From NCBI GenBank assembly GCA_017938315.1, contig JAGBBV010000019.1, positions 1 through 64,000 on the forward strand: a stretch of DNA of 64,000 bases. The letters are read 5' to 3'. The notes under the pieces were generated by a model that did no database searches, was not told where the DNA came from, and worked only from the letters and a program-made list of their open reading frames with translations. Source of the stretch: Lachnospiraceae bacterium. Lineage in GTDB: Bacteria; Bacillota; Clostridia; Lachnospirales; Lachnospiraceae. Below are positions 14,757 through 24,355 of this stretch, in pieces. The translations under genes and the position numbers were made by a program. How positions within the stretch are numbered: the first letter of the stretch is position 1; each line of letters starts with the position of its first letter.

Positions 14757-15242
14757 TCAATAAAGAGCATCCTTTTCATCCCTGCTCTTTGCGCATTTTT
14801 TCCCTATTAAAAATAACATGTAGCCTATGATTGCACCAACGCAGTTCAGTAAAATATCATCTACATCAAAGGCGCCAAAGGCACTGAAAAGTTGAAATAA
14901 TTCTATCCCAAGCACAAACGAAACTGCATTAAGCAGCATCACAAAGAAATTCTTTCCTTTCTTTAATACATATGGGAGTAAAAAGCCAAAAGGAATAAAC
15001 ACCACGACATTTCCCACAAGGTTCTCAAAGCTGTTTAGCATGTATGCATAATCAATATACATACGGATGGTTTTAAACAATGTGAAGTTTGCCGTGTCAA
15101 GCCCTTCCAGTATGATGCCCTTTTCCCATGTTGATGCAATTTCTTTGAGCATATAAAAAGGATACTTAAAAATAATCAAGCGGACTACGATCAGTAAATA
15201 TAGAAAAAAAAGCACATGAATCCATTTATGTGATTTTTTCAA
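14757..15242 (-). CDS. VanZ-like membrane protein
   Basis: A 161-residue integral membrane protein with about four membrane segments and the VanZ pattern: NLVGNVVVFIPFGFLLPYVL near the middle, then GIELFQLFSAFGAFDVDDILLNCVGAIIGYMLF. VanZ proteins modestly raise teicoplanin resistance in enterococcal clusters, but most chromosomal homologues have no proven role. The frame extends further upstream, but TTG at 15240-15242 sits 10 bases after GGAGG and overlaps the truA stop as TTGA, so I chose this start. Expression is probably coupled to truA. Confidence 0.8.
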   Translation of the reverse strand: MKKSHKWIHVLFFLYLLIVVRLIIFKYPFYMLKEIASTWEKGIILEGLDTANFTLFKTIRMYIDYAYMLNSFENLVGNVVVFIPFGFLLPYVLKKGKNFFVMLLNAVSFVLGIELFQLFSAFGAFDVDDILLNCVGAIIGYMLFLIGKKCAKSRDEKDALY

Positions 15243-16009
15243 GAATAACGAACCTCCATTAATGTAAGACCTTTTGCGGGCACCAGTTCTCCGGCGCATT
15301 CCCTGCTTTGAGAAGATAAAATCATCGGAATTTCTTCCGGTTTTCTTTTATGCAGTCCCACTTCCAAAAGGGTGCCTGTCATAATGCGTACCATATGATA
15401 CAAAAAACCGTTTCCTGAAAAAGTAAACCTTATTTCGTCCCTATTGTCCTCATTCAAAAAAAGGCCCGATGATACACGTTCTATTTTAACTTGATCAATG
15501 GTTCTCACTGTAGACTTTTTACTTCTCTTGTTTGATGTAAATGCCTTGAAATCATGTGTACCTTCCAAATAAGCTGCCGCTCTTTTCATTGCCTCTACAT
15601 CCAGTTTCTGTTCCACCACATGTACATATCTCCTTTCAAAGATATGGGGAACTGCCGTATTTAACACACGGTAACGGTAGGTCTTTCCCTTTGCATTTAG
15701 TCTGCTGTGAAAACGGCAATCCACTTCTTCTGCAGAAATCACTGCAATGTCCTCAGGCAAATAAAAATTCATATACTCCATGATTTCTTCGGGACTTTTT
15801 TCTGTTTCCATATGAAAGTTAGCTACCTGCCCCATTGCATGCACACCTGCATCGGTTCTCCCGGAGCCCTGCACCTCCACCTTCACCCCTGCCATCTTTG
15901 TCAAAAGCATTTCCAGTTTTCCCTGAATGGTATTGTCCGTGCTTTCCTGTTTCTGCCATCCCTGATATCTGGTTCCTTCATATTGAAGTGTCACCTTAAA
16001 ATTACGCAA
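15239..16009 (-). CDS. truA: tRNA pseudouridine synthase A
   Basis: A 256-residue enzyme that makes pseudouridine at tRNA positions 38-40. Hallmarks are LQYEGTRYQGWQ at the N-terminus, GSGRTDAGVHA with the catalytic Asp near residue 52, and FTSNKRSKKSTVRT; later GNGFLYHMVRIMTGTL. The initiation codon is TTG at 16007-16009, with GGGAGG about 9 bases upstream inside the end of the preceding dehydrogenase gene. The stop overlaps the TTG start of the VanZ-like gene by four bases. Confidence 0.95.
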   Translation of the reverse strand: MRNFKVTLQYEGTRYQGWQKQESTDNTIQGKLEMLLTKMAGVKVEVQGSGRTDAGVHAMGQVANFHMETEKSPEEIMEYMNFYLPEDIAVISAEEVDCRFHSRLNAKGKTYRYRVLNTAVPHIFERRYVHVVEQKLDVEAMKRAAAYLEGTHDFKAFTSNKRSKKSTVRTIDQVKIERVSSGLFLNEDNRDEIRFTFSGNGFLYHMVRIMTGTLLEVGLHKRKPEEIPMILSSQSRECAGELVPAKGLTLMEVRYS

Positions 16010-16010
16010 T

Positions 16011-16997
16011 TTATTTTACCTCCCAGGGATTTTCTTTTCCTTCCACAAACAATCGGCACCCCAGCAGTGAATCCCTTACCACCGTTTTGACACACTCATC
16101 TGTGTAAAAAGCCATGTGGTGGCTTACCGTAACATTCGGAAATCCCCGGAGAATTGCAAGTTCCCGGTTTGATAGTATGTCAGACTTATGGTCATAATAA
16201 TACAAACCGAACTCATTTTCCACTACATCAAGGCCTGCACCGCCAACTTTACCGGATTCTATTCCCGCAATTAGTGCCTGGGAGTCAATGAGCCCGCCTC
16301 TTGCCGTATTGACAATCATCACCCCGTTTTTCATTTTTGCAATTGCATTTTCATCTATCAAGTGGAAATTATCTTCCGTAAGAGGTGCATGCAGGGATAT
16401 CACATCTGCCTGCTGCCACATCTCCTCTAATGTAACATAGGGAATACCACTGTTTTTTACTTCTTCATTTTCATAAATATCATAAGCAATCAGCTTACAT
16501 CCAAAACCGGACAAATTCTTTAAAACAGTCCTACCGATTCTTCCGGTTCCAATGATACCCACTGTCAAGTCTTTCAGTTCTCTTCCCTGAATCCCTTTCA
16601 GGGTATAATCCTGTATATTTGTCCTTTCCATAATCCGTTTCATTTTACGGATTGTCATTAAAATCAGCATTACTGCATAATCCGCCACCCCACACGGTCC
16701 GTATGGTGCATTTGCAACAGTTATGCCCAGTTTCTTTGCTGCAGCCAAATCAATATGGTCATACCCTATGGTTCTGGTAGTGACATATTTAACACCGTAA
16801 GAGGCAAAGACTTCCAGTAAATCTGCCGGCATTTTAGATGTAATAATATCAATACAGTCACTGCCTTTTGCAAGGGATGCATTTTCTTTATCCGGCGCAT
16901 CCGGGCAAAGTACGAGTTCTATATTATATTCTTTTCCATATTTTACAAATAACTCTTTTTCATCAAATTCTCTGCAATTATAAACAGTAACCTTCAT
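16011..16997 (-). CDS. D-2-hydroxyacid (D-lactate-type) dehydrogenase
   Basis: A 328-residue NAD-dependent dehydrogenase of the D-isomer family. It has the Rossmann motif GIIGTGRIGR near 148-157, NTARGGLID with the catalytic Arg near 235, the acidic ENE loop near 262 and SHHMAF with the catalytic His near 296. Overall layout and the TTRTIGYDHID and YGPCGVADYAV segments are like fermentative D-lactate dehydrogenases and VanH. It probably reduces pyruvate to D-lactate, but other 2-ketoacids are possible. It leads the run to truA and VanZ, with only one base between its stop and the truA start. Confidence 0.88.
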   Translation of the reverse strand: MKVTVYNCREFDEKELFVKYGKEYNIELVLCPDAPDKENASLAKGSDCIDIITSKMPADLLEVFASYGVKYVTTRTIGYDHIDLAAAKKLGITVANAPYGPCGVADYAVMLILMTIRKMKRIMERTNIQDYTLKGIQGRELKDLTVGIIGTGRIGRTVLKNLSGFGCKLIAYDIYENEEVKNSGIPYVTLEEMWQQADVISLHAPLTEDNFHLIDENAIAKMKNGVMIVNTARGGLIDSQALIAGIESGKVGGAGLDVVENEFGLYYYDHKSDILSNRELAILRGFPNVTVSHHMAFYTDECVKTVVRDSLLGCRLFVEGKENPWEVK

Positions 16998-17020
16998 TTT
17001 CCATTTCCTTTCAAAAAATG

Positions 17021-17049
17021 TTTACTTTTCCGTTTCAAAAATGTATACT
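17021..17049 (+). promoter_or_regulatory. Promoter of the diguanylate cyclase gene
   Basis: TTTACT (17021-17026), 17 bases, TATACT (17044-17049), about 40 bases before GAGG and the ATG. Confidence 0.55.
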
Positions 17050-17093
17050 AAAAAGACAATCTTATGACTTTTATATACTTATGAGGAATTTCC

Positions 17094-18155
17094 ATGCAAA
17101 ATTATTCTACTCCAAAAAACAGCATCCAGCAAGTATATGGCAAGATAATTCTTCTTGCCCTGCTTACACATGTTCTTTTTGTTGCTGTCTTCTTGCACTC
17201 CGGTTTCCTTCCTCTGGTATTTTATAACATATTCAGTATTCTTTTTTATATTGGGATTTATCTGCTCTGCTACAACAAACATTTCCGTGGCATCGTCATT
17301 TTGATTCATTTGGAAATCTGCCTGTTTGTAACAGTTTCCTGTTATTTCTTGGGCTGGGATTTGGGATTTCCTCTTTACCTCATTGCGCTGTCTTCCCTGG
17401 TTTATTTTTGCCCGTTCAAGCGCAAATATATTCCTTACCTGTTTTCCTTATTTGAAGTGGTCTTATTTCTCTCCATAAAGATATATACATTAAATTTTTC
17501 ACCTGTTTTTTTATGTAGTCCGGGATTTAGCTCCACCTTTTATATTTTTAACAGTGGTGCAAGTTTTACCCTGATTATTTATGCGGCTTACATCTCCAAA
17601 GTTTCCGCCGTTTTAACGGAACAGACGCTGACCAAAGACAACTCTGTTTTGCAGGATATGGTTGCCCATGATGCTTTAACCAAATTATGGACCAGACGTC
17701 ATCTTACATCAGTTTACAAAGATAATGTCCAAAAACAAATTCCCCTTGTCATTGTTCTTACAGATATCGACAATTTTAAGCGGATCAATGACACCTACGG
17801 CCATGAATGCGGGGACTATGTTTTATCGGAGGTTTCGCAAATCATGCTATCAAATGTCTCCAAGGACACTGTAATCTGCCGATGGGGTGGGGAAGAATTT
17901 GTCATTATGATGCCGGATATGGGTATAAAAAACACCATCTCCTCTGTGGAAGCAATCCGCTGTGCAATAGACAGCTATTCTTTCCGTTACAACGGACAAA
18001 CTTTACATATAACTATGACCTTCGGTGTCAGTACAACTGATGAATCAACAGACATGAGGGAATTAATCAGGCTTGCTGATAGCCGTATGTATACCGGCAA
18101 ACAGAGCGGAAAAAATACCATTATAACCAAAAATATGAAATATCCGAACACGTAA
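17094..18155 (+). CDS. Membrane-bound GGDEF diguanylate cyclase
   Basis: A 353-residue protein. The first 180 residues hold about six membrane segments without a recognised ligand domain. The GGDEF domain follows from about 195: DALTKLWTRRHL, VLTDIDNFKRINDTYGHECGD (metal Asp) and CRWGGEEFVIMM, an intact GGEEF active site near 266-270. The sequence before it (SKDTVICRW) lacks an RxxD inhibitory site, so feedback by c-di-GMP through that site is unlikely. The protein should make c-di-GMP from GTP. A GAGG site precedes the ATG. A matching EAL enzyme lies 10 kb away at 27867. Confidence 0.9.
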   Translation: MQNYSTPKNSIQQVYGKIILLALLTHVLFVAVFLHSGFLPLVFYNIFSILFYIGIYLLCYNKHFRGIVILIHLEICLFVTVSCYFLGWDLGFPLYLIALSSLVYFCPFKRKYIPYLFSLFEVVLFLSIKIYTLNFSPVFLCSPGFSSTFYIFNSGASFTLIIYAAYISKVSAVLTEQTLTKDNSVLQDMVAHDALTKLWTRRHLTSVYKDNVQKQIPLVIVLTDIDNFKRINDTYGHECGDYVLSEVSQIMLSNVSKDTVICRWGGEEFVIMMPDMGIKNTISSVEAIRCAIDSYSFRYNGQTLHITMTFGVSTTDESTDMRELIRLADSRMYTGKQSGKNTIITKNMKYPNT

Positions 18156-18173
18156 ATACCGGAATCCTATAAA

Positions 18174-18200
18174 AAAGAGTCTGCATGCAGACTCTTTATT
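18174..18200. terminator. Terminator between the GGDEF and permease genes
   Basis: A perfect 24-base palindrome AAAGAGTCTGCA/TGCAGACTCTTT flanked by A and T tracts. It overlaps the last bases of the convergent permease gene. Confidence 0.75.
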
Positions 18201-19386
18201 TGTTTCTTCTCTTTTCTTCTTCCCGCTTATATATTTCAATTTCTTCCATATCCTCGTCCGTCAGATGCCTGAAATTACTGATTCCTGCATATAACACTTT
18301 AAGACTGTCTATGGTTGTATTAAATACACCTTCCTCGTACATGTTAAGGATAATAATACCTATAGGTACTGCAATAATCATTCCGATTACTCCTGCAGCT
18401 TTATATCCCACATAAAGAAGCACAATGGTTGGAATCGGTGCAAGTCCCACAGAATCCCCCACTATCTTTGGCTGAATAATCTGTCTTGCAAGTTGTCCCA
18501 CTCCCCACATAATAAGCAGTCCGATTACCATGGTGTAGTCTCCACTGATAAATGCAATGGCCGCCCAAGGCAAAAGTACCGTTCCTGTTCCGAAAAACGG
18601 AAGCAAGTCAAGAAATGCCACACCAATTGCAATAATAAATGCATACTTTACGTTCAAAACCGAGAAACCGATAGCAAGCAGAAAATACATCCAGAATTCT
18701 ATTTTAAACTGTGCTTTAAAATATCCTCCCACTGCTCTGGAAAAACTTCTCTTGATCATATCAAACCTATCAATAATAGATTTGGGTAATATCTTTACAA
18801 GCAAGTTTCTCACATAATCACGGTCTGCCACATAAAAGTAAGTAAACAGCAGACACATAATCACGCTGATAATAATACTGGGAAGGCTTTGTGCAAATCT
18901 GCTAAGCACCTCAATTGTCGGCTCACTTGCCGTTTCTACAAAGTTTCCGGCATATTGCTGCAGTCCTGCTGCCATTCCGGTAAGGGAACTTTGTACTTCC
19001 TTCGGCAGATATGCATATAAACCGGAAAGCTTTTGTCCCACATCCGCAAGTTCGCCTTTTAATGACGCTAACAAAAGCGGCAAATCATCTACAAAATGCT
19101 GTCCTTGCTCAATTAGCCATGCGCCAATCAGATATCCAAGCAAAATCACCAGTGCAATTACCGCTATAATCACTACTGCAGAGCTTGCCTTTCTCTTTAT
19201 TTTTAACGTCTTTTCAAAAAATCGGACTAACGGACTTGCAATCATTGCGATGATCCACCCTATCACAAAAGGCATAAAATAAACAATGATTCTCGGCAAA
19301 ACAAATATGCATCCGAGAATAATGGCTAGCATCATCCCTAAATTTACAAATACCTTAAGATATGTTCTTATTCTTCTTTGCTTCAT
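18196..19386 (-). CDS. AI-2E / YtvI-family membrane permease
   Basis: A 396-residue integral membrane protein of the PF01594 family, with paired N-terminal segments (near 12-50), a soluble central stretch (about 85-150), then five or six more segments including ILDLLPFFGTG-like AFLDLLPFFGTGTVLLPWA near 260. Members include AI-2 exporters, sodium antiporters and the sporulation protein YtvI; the length and the spore-forming host make a YtvI-like protein possible, but the sequence does not settle the substrate. The start overlaps the engB stop by four bases (ATGA), so it belongs to the lon-engB transcript. Confidence 0.8.
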   Translation of the reverse strand: MKQRRIRTYLKVFVNLGMMLAIILGCIFVLPRIIVYFMPFVIGWIIAMIASPLVRFFEKTLKIKRKASSAVVIIAVIALVILLGYLIGAWLIEQGQHFVDDLPLLLASLKGELADVGQKLSGLYAYLPKEVQSSLTGMAAGLQQYAGNFVETASEPTIEVLSRFAQSLPSIIISVIMCLLFTYFYVADRDYVRNLLVKILPKSIIDRFDMIKRSFSRAVGGYFKAQFKIEFWMYFLLAIGFSVLNVKYAFIIAIGVAFLDLLPFFGTGTVLLPWAAIAFISGDYTMVIGLLIMWGVGQLARQIIQPKIVGDSVGLAPIPTIVLLYVGYKAAGVIGMIIAVPIGIIILNMYEEGVFNTTIDSLKVLYAGISNFRHLTDEDMEEIEIYKREEEKRRNK

Positions 19387-19982
19387 ATTTCCTTTTCCTC
19401 TTCCAGGTAAGCCTCTATCAGCTCATAGATTTCTTCTCTTCCCTGTTTTGTTTGTGCAGAATAGGGAATCACAATGGTTCCGCTTTTCACTTTAAGTCCT
19501 TCCCTAATCATTTTAACATGCTTTTGTACCTGCCCGCGGCTAATTTTGTCCAGCTTGGTTGCTATAATGATTGGCTGAAATCCCTGTTTTAAAATCCATT
19601 CATACATGAGTTTGTCATTTCCGGAAGGCTCATGCCTGATATCCACAAGCAGAAATACTGCCTGCAGCTTCTTTGACTTATGGAGATAATTTTCAATCAT
19701 TTTACCCCATTTTGCTTTTACTTCTTCATTTGCCTTAGCATAACCATACCCCGGCAAATCCACAAAGTAAAGTTCATCATTGATGTTGTAAAAATTAATC
19801 GTCTGGGTTTTTCCCGGCTGGGCACTGGTTCTTGCAAGGGATTTCCTGTTCATAAGTCCGTTGATCAAGGATGATTTCCCCACATTACTCTTGCCGGCAA
19901 AGGCAAATTCCATATGGGGATTATCAGGAAGTTTACTGGTTATCCCGCACACTGTTTCCAGACTCACATTTTTAATTACCAT
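19383..19982 (-). CDS. engB: Ribosome-biogenesis GTPase YsxC/EngB
   Basis: A 199-residue essential GTPase for late assembly of the large ribosomal subunit. G1 FAGKSNVGKSSLI is near 28-40, G2 is around TQTIN, G3 VDLPGYGYAKA is near 73-83, G4 ATKLDKI is near 141-147 and G5 is around YSAQTKQG. The length is normal. It sits 13 bases after lon and overlaps the following permease by four bases. The lon-engB pairing is a conserved Firmicutes arrangement. Confidence 0.95.
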   Translation of the reverse strand: MVIKNVSLETVCGITSKLPDNPHMEFAFAGKSNVGKSSLINGLMNRKSLARTSAQPGKTQTINFYNINDELYFVDLPGYGYAKANEEVKAKWGKMIENYLHKSKKLQAVFLLVDIRHEPSGNDKLMYEWILKQGFQPIIIATKLDKISRGQVQKHVKMIREGLKVKSGTIVIPYSAQTKQGREEIYELIEAYLEEEKEI

Positions 19983-19995
19983 TTTCTATTTCTCC

Positions 19996-22356
19996 TTACA
20001 CAAGTGCATAAGCAAGAACTTCTTTCATATTTTTGACATAAGTAATACTAAGTCCTTCCTTAATCTCTTGTGCTATTTCTTCTATATCCTTTTTATTTTT
20101 TTCCGGTACAAGCACTTCTTTTATTCCTGCCATTTTTGCTGCAAGAATTTTTTCTTTCAGTCCTCCGATGGGAAGTACATTTCCCCGCAGGGTCACTTCA
20201 CCTGTCATTGCCACATCGCTTCTTACCGGTTTTTCTGTAATTGCTGAAAAAAGCGCAGTGGCCATAGTAATGCCGGCGCTGGGACCGTCTTTAGGCACCG
20301 CCCCCTGTGGAATATGAATATGGAAATCATTTTCCTTAAACGTTTCCATGGGAATCCTATATTCCTCACCGATGGAGCGGACATAGCTCATGGCAATCAT
20401 GGCTGATTCTTTCATAACGTCTCCCATTTGTCCCGTAAGCTCTATCTCGCCTTTTCCCGGCATCTTATTTACCTCTATCTGCAGCGTATCACCGCCTACG
20501 CTTGTCCATGCGAGACCCCGCACAATACCAACTTCCGGTTTTCTGTTTGCTTTATCAAGAGAATATTTTTTCTTACCAAGATATTTTTCCAGATTGGCAG
20601 TGCTTATACTTATCTTTTCCTCTGCACGCCCTTCCTCTCTCGCTGTCAAAGTTTCTCTTGCTGCCTTGCGGCATACTTCTCCAATTTTACGCTCTAAGTT
20701 TCTAACACCGGCTTCCTTAGTATAATATGTAATTATATTTTTTAATGCTCCATCCTTTATGGAAAGCATCTTCTTATTAAGTCCGTTTTTCTCAAGCTGT
20801 TTTGTGAGTAAGTGTTCTTTTGCAATATGGAACTTCTCATTCTCCGTATAACTGCTCACCTCAATCACTTCCATACGGTCAAGCAATGGCCGTGGTATGG
20901 TCTGTGTAGAATTGGCAGTGGCAATGAACAAAACTTCTGACAAATCAAGGGGAACTTCCACATAATGATCCCTAAACCTCACATTCTGTTCACTATCAAG
21001 AACCTCAAGAAGCGCCGAAAATGTATCCCCTTTATAGTCGTTGCTGACTTTATCGATTTCATCCAAAAGCATCAGTGGATTGTTTACCCCTGCCTGGCGC
21101 AGTGCCGCTGCAATACGTCCCGGCATAGCGCCCACATAGGTTTTCCGGTGTCCTCTGATTTCCGCTTCATCCCGGACGCCCCCAAGACAAATCCGCACAT
21201 ATTTCTTATTTAAGGCTTCCGCAACACTTCTGGCAATAGATGTCTTTCCGGTTCCCGGAGGTCCCACCAGACATAGTATGGGACTGTCTCCTTTTTTTGT
21301 AAGACATCTGACTGCCAAAAACTCTAAAATTCTTTCTTTTACTTTTTCAAGTCCGTAATGGTCTCTATCCAAAATCTCCTGTGCGTGTTTCATGCTCTCA
21401 TTGTCCTCGGAGCATTTATCCCACGGGAGTTCCAGCAAAGTTTCTATATACCCTCTTTCCACTGCACTTTCTGAACTGCTGGGAGAAAGCTTTTTAAATC
21501 TGGCAATTTCTTTTCTGATTTTTTGTTTTACTTCTTCCTTTGCCTGCAGTGCATCCACTGCGTTTTCAAATTGTTCCGCATCGGAAGCACCTTCCTCGCC
21601 CAGTTCTTCTTTAATGTAATGTAACTGTTCCCTAAGGTAATATTCTTTCTGGTTCTTTTCAACCCTACCTTTTATCTTCTGTGCAAGATCTGCCCTAATC
21701 TTTGCGACCTCTATCTCCTTTAAAAGCATGGATAACAAGACTTCATACCGCCTGCTTAAAGCAATGGCTTCCAGCACCTTTTGTTTTTCTGAATATTCCA
21801 TGGGAATATTCATTGTTATCTGGTCTATCAGGACTCCTAAATCCTGAATGTCTGCATAACGCTTTGCCGCATTTGCTCCCATCTTTGGATTTAAGGATGC
21901 ATATTCTGCGAAGGACTCCTTTATCTGCCTAAGCATTGCTTCCTGTTTTGCACTTTCCCTGTTATCTATTTTAAAATCCAATTCCTCATCCGCCGTCACT
22001 TCACGTACTACAGCCCGGATGAAACCTTTGCTCTCATCATTTATGCCCAAAAACTCGCCTCTACAGATGCCTTCTACCAGAACCCTGATAATCTTGTTAG
22101 GCAGTTTAGTAATCTGCTTTACTGTCGCAATGCACCCTACATGATAGAGTTGCTCGTAAGAAGGATCCTTTTCCTGGGTATCTCTTTGCGTTACCAAAAA
22201 GAGTTTTCCGCCTGCCATCATGGCCTGCTCTAATGCCAGTACTGATTTAGATCGGTTTAAATCAAAATGTATAATTGTTCCCGGAAGAATCGTCATTCCC
22301 CTCATGGCTACTGTTGGTAATATTTTATTGTTTACAGTACTACCGGTTTCACTCAT
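19996..22356 (-). CDS. lon: ATP-dependent protease Lon
   Basis: A 786-residue soluble LonA protease. The N-terminal substrate domain runs about 18-310. The AAA+ ATPase follows, with Walker [10 protein letters not shown] near 360, Walker [10 protein letters not shown] and sensor ATANS. The protease domain has [15 protein letters not shown] with the catalytic Ser near 680, and [15 protein letters not shown] with the catalytic Lys. ATG at 22354-22356 has AGGAGAG upstream; the longer frame start lies within the preceding hairpin. It follows clpX by about 50 bases with a terminator-like hairpin between (22376-22400). Confidence 0.97.
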   Translation of the reverse strand: MSETGSTVNNKILPTVAMRGMTILPGTIIHFDLNRSKSVLALEQAMMAGGKLFLVTQRDTQEKDPSYEQLYHVGCIATVKQITKLPNKIIRVLVEGICRGEFLGINDESKGFIRAVVREVTADEELDFKIDNRESAKQEAMLRQIKESFAEYASLNPKMGANAAKRYADIQDLGVLIDQITMNIPMEYSEKQKVLEAIALSRRYEVLLSMLLKEIEVAKIRADLAQKIKGRVEKNQKEYYLREQLHYIKEELGEEGASDAEQFENAVDALQAKEEVKQKIRKEIARFKKLSPSSSESAVERGYIETLLELPWDKCSEDNESMKHAQEILDRDHYGLEKVKERILEFLAVRCLTKKGDSPILCLVGPPGTGKTSIARSVAEALNKKYVRICLGGVRDEAEIRGHRKTYVGAMPGRIAAALRQAGVNNPLMLLDEIDKVSNDYKGDTFSALLEVLDSEQNVRFRDHYVEVPLDLSEVLFIATANSTQTIPRPLLDRMEVIEVSSYTENEKFHIAKEHLLTKQLEKNGLNKKMLSIKDGALKNIITYYTKEAGVRNLERKIGEVCRKAARETLTAREEGRAEEKISISTANLEKYLGKKKYSLDKANRKPEVGIVRGLAWTSVGGDTLQIEVNKMPGKGEIELTGQMGDVMKESAMIAMSYVRSIGEEYRIPMETFKENDFHIHIPQGAVPKDGPSAGITMATALFSAITEKPVRSDVAMTGEVTLRGNVLPIGGLKEKILAAKMAGIKEVLVPEKNKKDIEEIAQEIKEGLSITYVKNMKEVLAYALV

Positions 22357-22375
22357 AGTATCTCTCCTAAAAAAA

Positions 22376-22400
22376 CATACGCCGCCCATAAAGGCGGCGT
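22376..22400 (-). terminator. Hairpin between clpX and lon, possible attenuator
   Basis: On the minus strand ACGCCGCC, a 6-base loop and GGCGGCGT are followed by ATGTTTTTTT and then directly by lon's AGGAGAG. An intrinsic terminator here would split the clp and lon units or tune read-through. Confidence 0.65.
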
Positions 22401-22404
22401 TTTA

Positions 22405-23658
22405 TTATCTTGCTTTGCGCATAGATTCATGGTGAATCAATAATGGTTCGCTTTCACCATCTACTGCGCCCTTGGTAATAATGCATTCTTTAATTGTCTC
22501 ATCGGACGGAATCCGGTACATAATGTCCATCATTACCTTTTCCATTATGGACCTAAGTCCTCTTGCTCCGGTTTTTCGTTCAAATGCCTGCTTTGCAATA
22601 GCTTCTACCGCATCATCTTCAAAAGTAAGCTTTACCTGATCCAAACTAAAGAGCTTCTGGTACTGCTTAATAAGAGCACTTTTAGGCTCCTTCAAGATTC
22701 TGACAAGGGCTGCCTCATCCAATCCCTGAAGGGCTACATTAATCGGCACACGCCCTACAAATTCCGGTATCAAACCAAACTTTACAAGGTCTTGCGGTGT
22801 CACTTCCTGCAAAAGTGTACTGATTTCCCTGTTGCTCTTAGTTGCTATCTCTGCATCAAAGCCAATCGAATTACGGTTAAGTCTGTTCTCTACTATCTTC
22901 TCAAGCCCATCAAAGGCTCCGCTGCAGATAAACAAAATATTACTTGTATCCACCTGAATCAGCTCCTGATGAGGATGCTTTCTTCCTCCCTGAGGAGGTA
23001 CGCTTGCCACAGTGCCTTCAATAATCTTAAGAAGGGCCTGCTGCACACCTTCACCGGAAACATCCCTGGTAATGGATACATTTTCGCTTTTTTTGGTAAT
23101 CTTATCAATTTCGTCAATATAAATGATACCAAGCTGTGCTCTCTCCACATCATAGTCTGCTGCCTGAATCAGCTTCAGGAGAATGTTTTCCACATCTTCT
23201 CCTACATAGCCCGCTTCTGTGAGTGTAGTAGCATCAGCAATTGCAAAAGGAACATTGATAATTTTTGCAAGGGTTTGTGCCAGATAGGTTTTACCTGAAC
23301 CGGTAGGTCCAATCATAATAATATTACTCTTCTGAAGTTCTATCTCATCCAAATCCTTGGGGGCCATAACCCTCTTATAATGATTATAAACAGAAACAGC
23401 AAGTACTTTTTTTGCCTCTTCCTGACCGATTACATAATCATCGAGAAATTCTTTGATTTCAACCGGTTTTAATAGGTTGATATCTAAGTCCTCTTCTTCC
23501 TGTATTTCTTCAATTTCCTCTTCTACAATATCTGCACAGATTTCTACACACTCATCACAGATATAAACACCTGCCGGACCGGCAATCATTTTGGTTACCT
23601 GATTCTGCGTTTTATTGCAAAAGGAACACCTGATATCATCAGAATTCTTTCCTGCCAT
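22405..23658 (-). CDS. clpX: ClpXP unfoldase subunit ClpX
   Basis: A 417-residue AAA+ unfoldase that feeds proteins to ClpP. The N-terminal zinc finger is intact: CSFCNKTQ near 11-18 and CDECVEIC near 34-41. Walker A is [15 protein letters not shown] near 113-127, Walker B is [10 protein letters not shown], and the IGF loop that docks on ClpP is visible in NSIGFDAEI near 270. C-terminal sensor 2 is GARGLRSI. It is 22 bases after clpP in the same direction. Confidence 0.97.
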   Translation of the reverse strand: MAGKNSDDIRCSFCNKTQNQVTKMIAGPAGVYICDECVEICADIVEEEIEEIQEEEDLDINLLKPVEIKEFLDDYVIGQEEAKKVLAVSVYNHYKRVMAPKDLDEIELQKSNIIMIGPTGSGKTYLAQTLAKIINVPFAIADATTLTEAGYVGEDVENILLKLIQAADYDVERAQLGIIYIDEIDKITKKSENVSITRDVSGEGVQQALLKIIEGTVASVPPQGGRKHPHQELIQVDTSNILFICSGAFDGLEKIVENRLNRNSIGFDAEIATKSNREISTLLQEVTPQDLVKFGLIPEFVGRVPINVALQGLDEAALVRILKEPKSALIKQYQKLFSLDQVKLTFEDDAVEAIAKQAFERKTGARGLRSIMEKVMMDIMYRIPSDETIKECIITKGAVDGESEPLLIHHESMRKAR

Positions 23659-23680
23659 TTCCCACCTCTACATCAATTTA

Positions 23681-24268
23681 TTATTCGCCACGCTTAGAAA
23701 CAACTCTATCAATAATTCCGTAAGCCTTGGCTTCTTCTGCCGTCATCCAATTGTCTCTTTCTGTATCGGCCGCAATTACTTCGATATCCTTGCCGGTATT
23801 TTCTGCAAGCATTCTGTTTAATTTTGCTTTTGTCTGAAGTATATGTTTGGCTGCAATTTCAATTTCGGTTGCCTGTCCCTGTGCACCGCCTAAGGGCTGA
23901 TGAATCATAACCTCTGCGTTGGGAAGTGCAAGTCTCTTTCCCTTTGTTCCTCCCGCAAGAAGGAATGCACCCATGCTGGCTGCCATACCCATACAATATG
24001 TGGAAACATCGCACTTAATATACTGCATGGTATCATAAATCGCCATACCGGCGGTCACGCTACCACCGGGACTGTTGATATAAAAATGAATATCCTTTTC
24101 AGGGTCTTCTGCTTCCAAAAATAACATCTGCGCAACAATAAGGCTGGCAGTTGTCTCATTTACTTCCTCACCAAGGAAGATAATTCTCTCTTTTAAAAGT
24201 CTTGAATAGATGTCATAAGAACGTTCTCCTCTACTGGTCTGTTCAATGACGTAAGGTACCAATGCCAT
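23681..24268 (-). CDS. clpP: ClpP protease subunit
   Basis: A 195-residue serine protease subunit with the classical start [25 protein letters not shown]. Catalytic Ser lies in [14 protein letters not shown] near 96-101, His in HQPLGGAQG near 121, and Asp near 170 ([11 protein letters not shown]). The frame extends 23 codons upstream, but those residues are not family-like and have no ribosome site, whereas AAAGGTGG lies before this ATG. It sits between tig and clpX as in many Clostridia. Confidence 0.96.
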   Translation of the reverse strand: MALVPYVIEQTSRGERSYDIYSRLLKERIIFLGEEVNETTASLIVAQMLFLEAEDPEKDIHFYINSPGGSVTAGMAIYDTMQYIKCDVSTYCMGMAASMGAFLLAGGTKGKRLALPNAEVMIHQPLGGAQGQATEIEIAAKHILQTKAKLNRMLAENTGKDIEVIAADTERDNWMTAEEAKAYGIIDRVVSKRGE

Positions 24269-24355
24269 AGGTATACCCACCTTTCCATATTCTGTAAAAA
24301 ACTCCCATGAATTACAATTTGCTTTATCATAATCCATGGGGTGTTTCGTTATGCT

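Noticed and set aside
24269-24337. 23-codon extension of clpP
   Set aside because: No ribosome site and residues unlike ClpP; the family start [11 protein letters not shown] begins at 24268.
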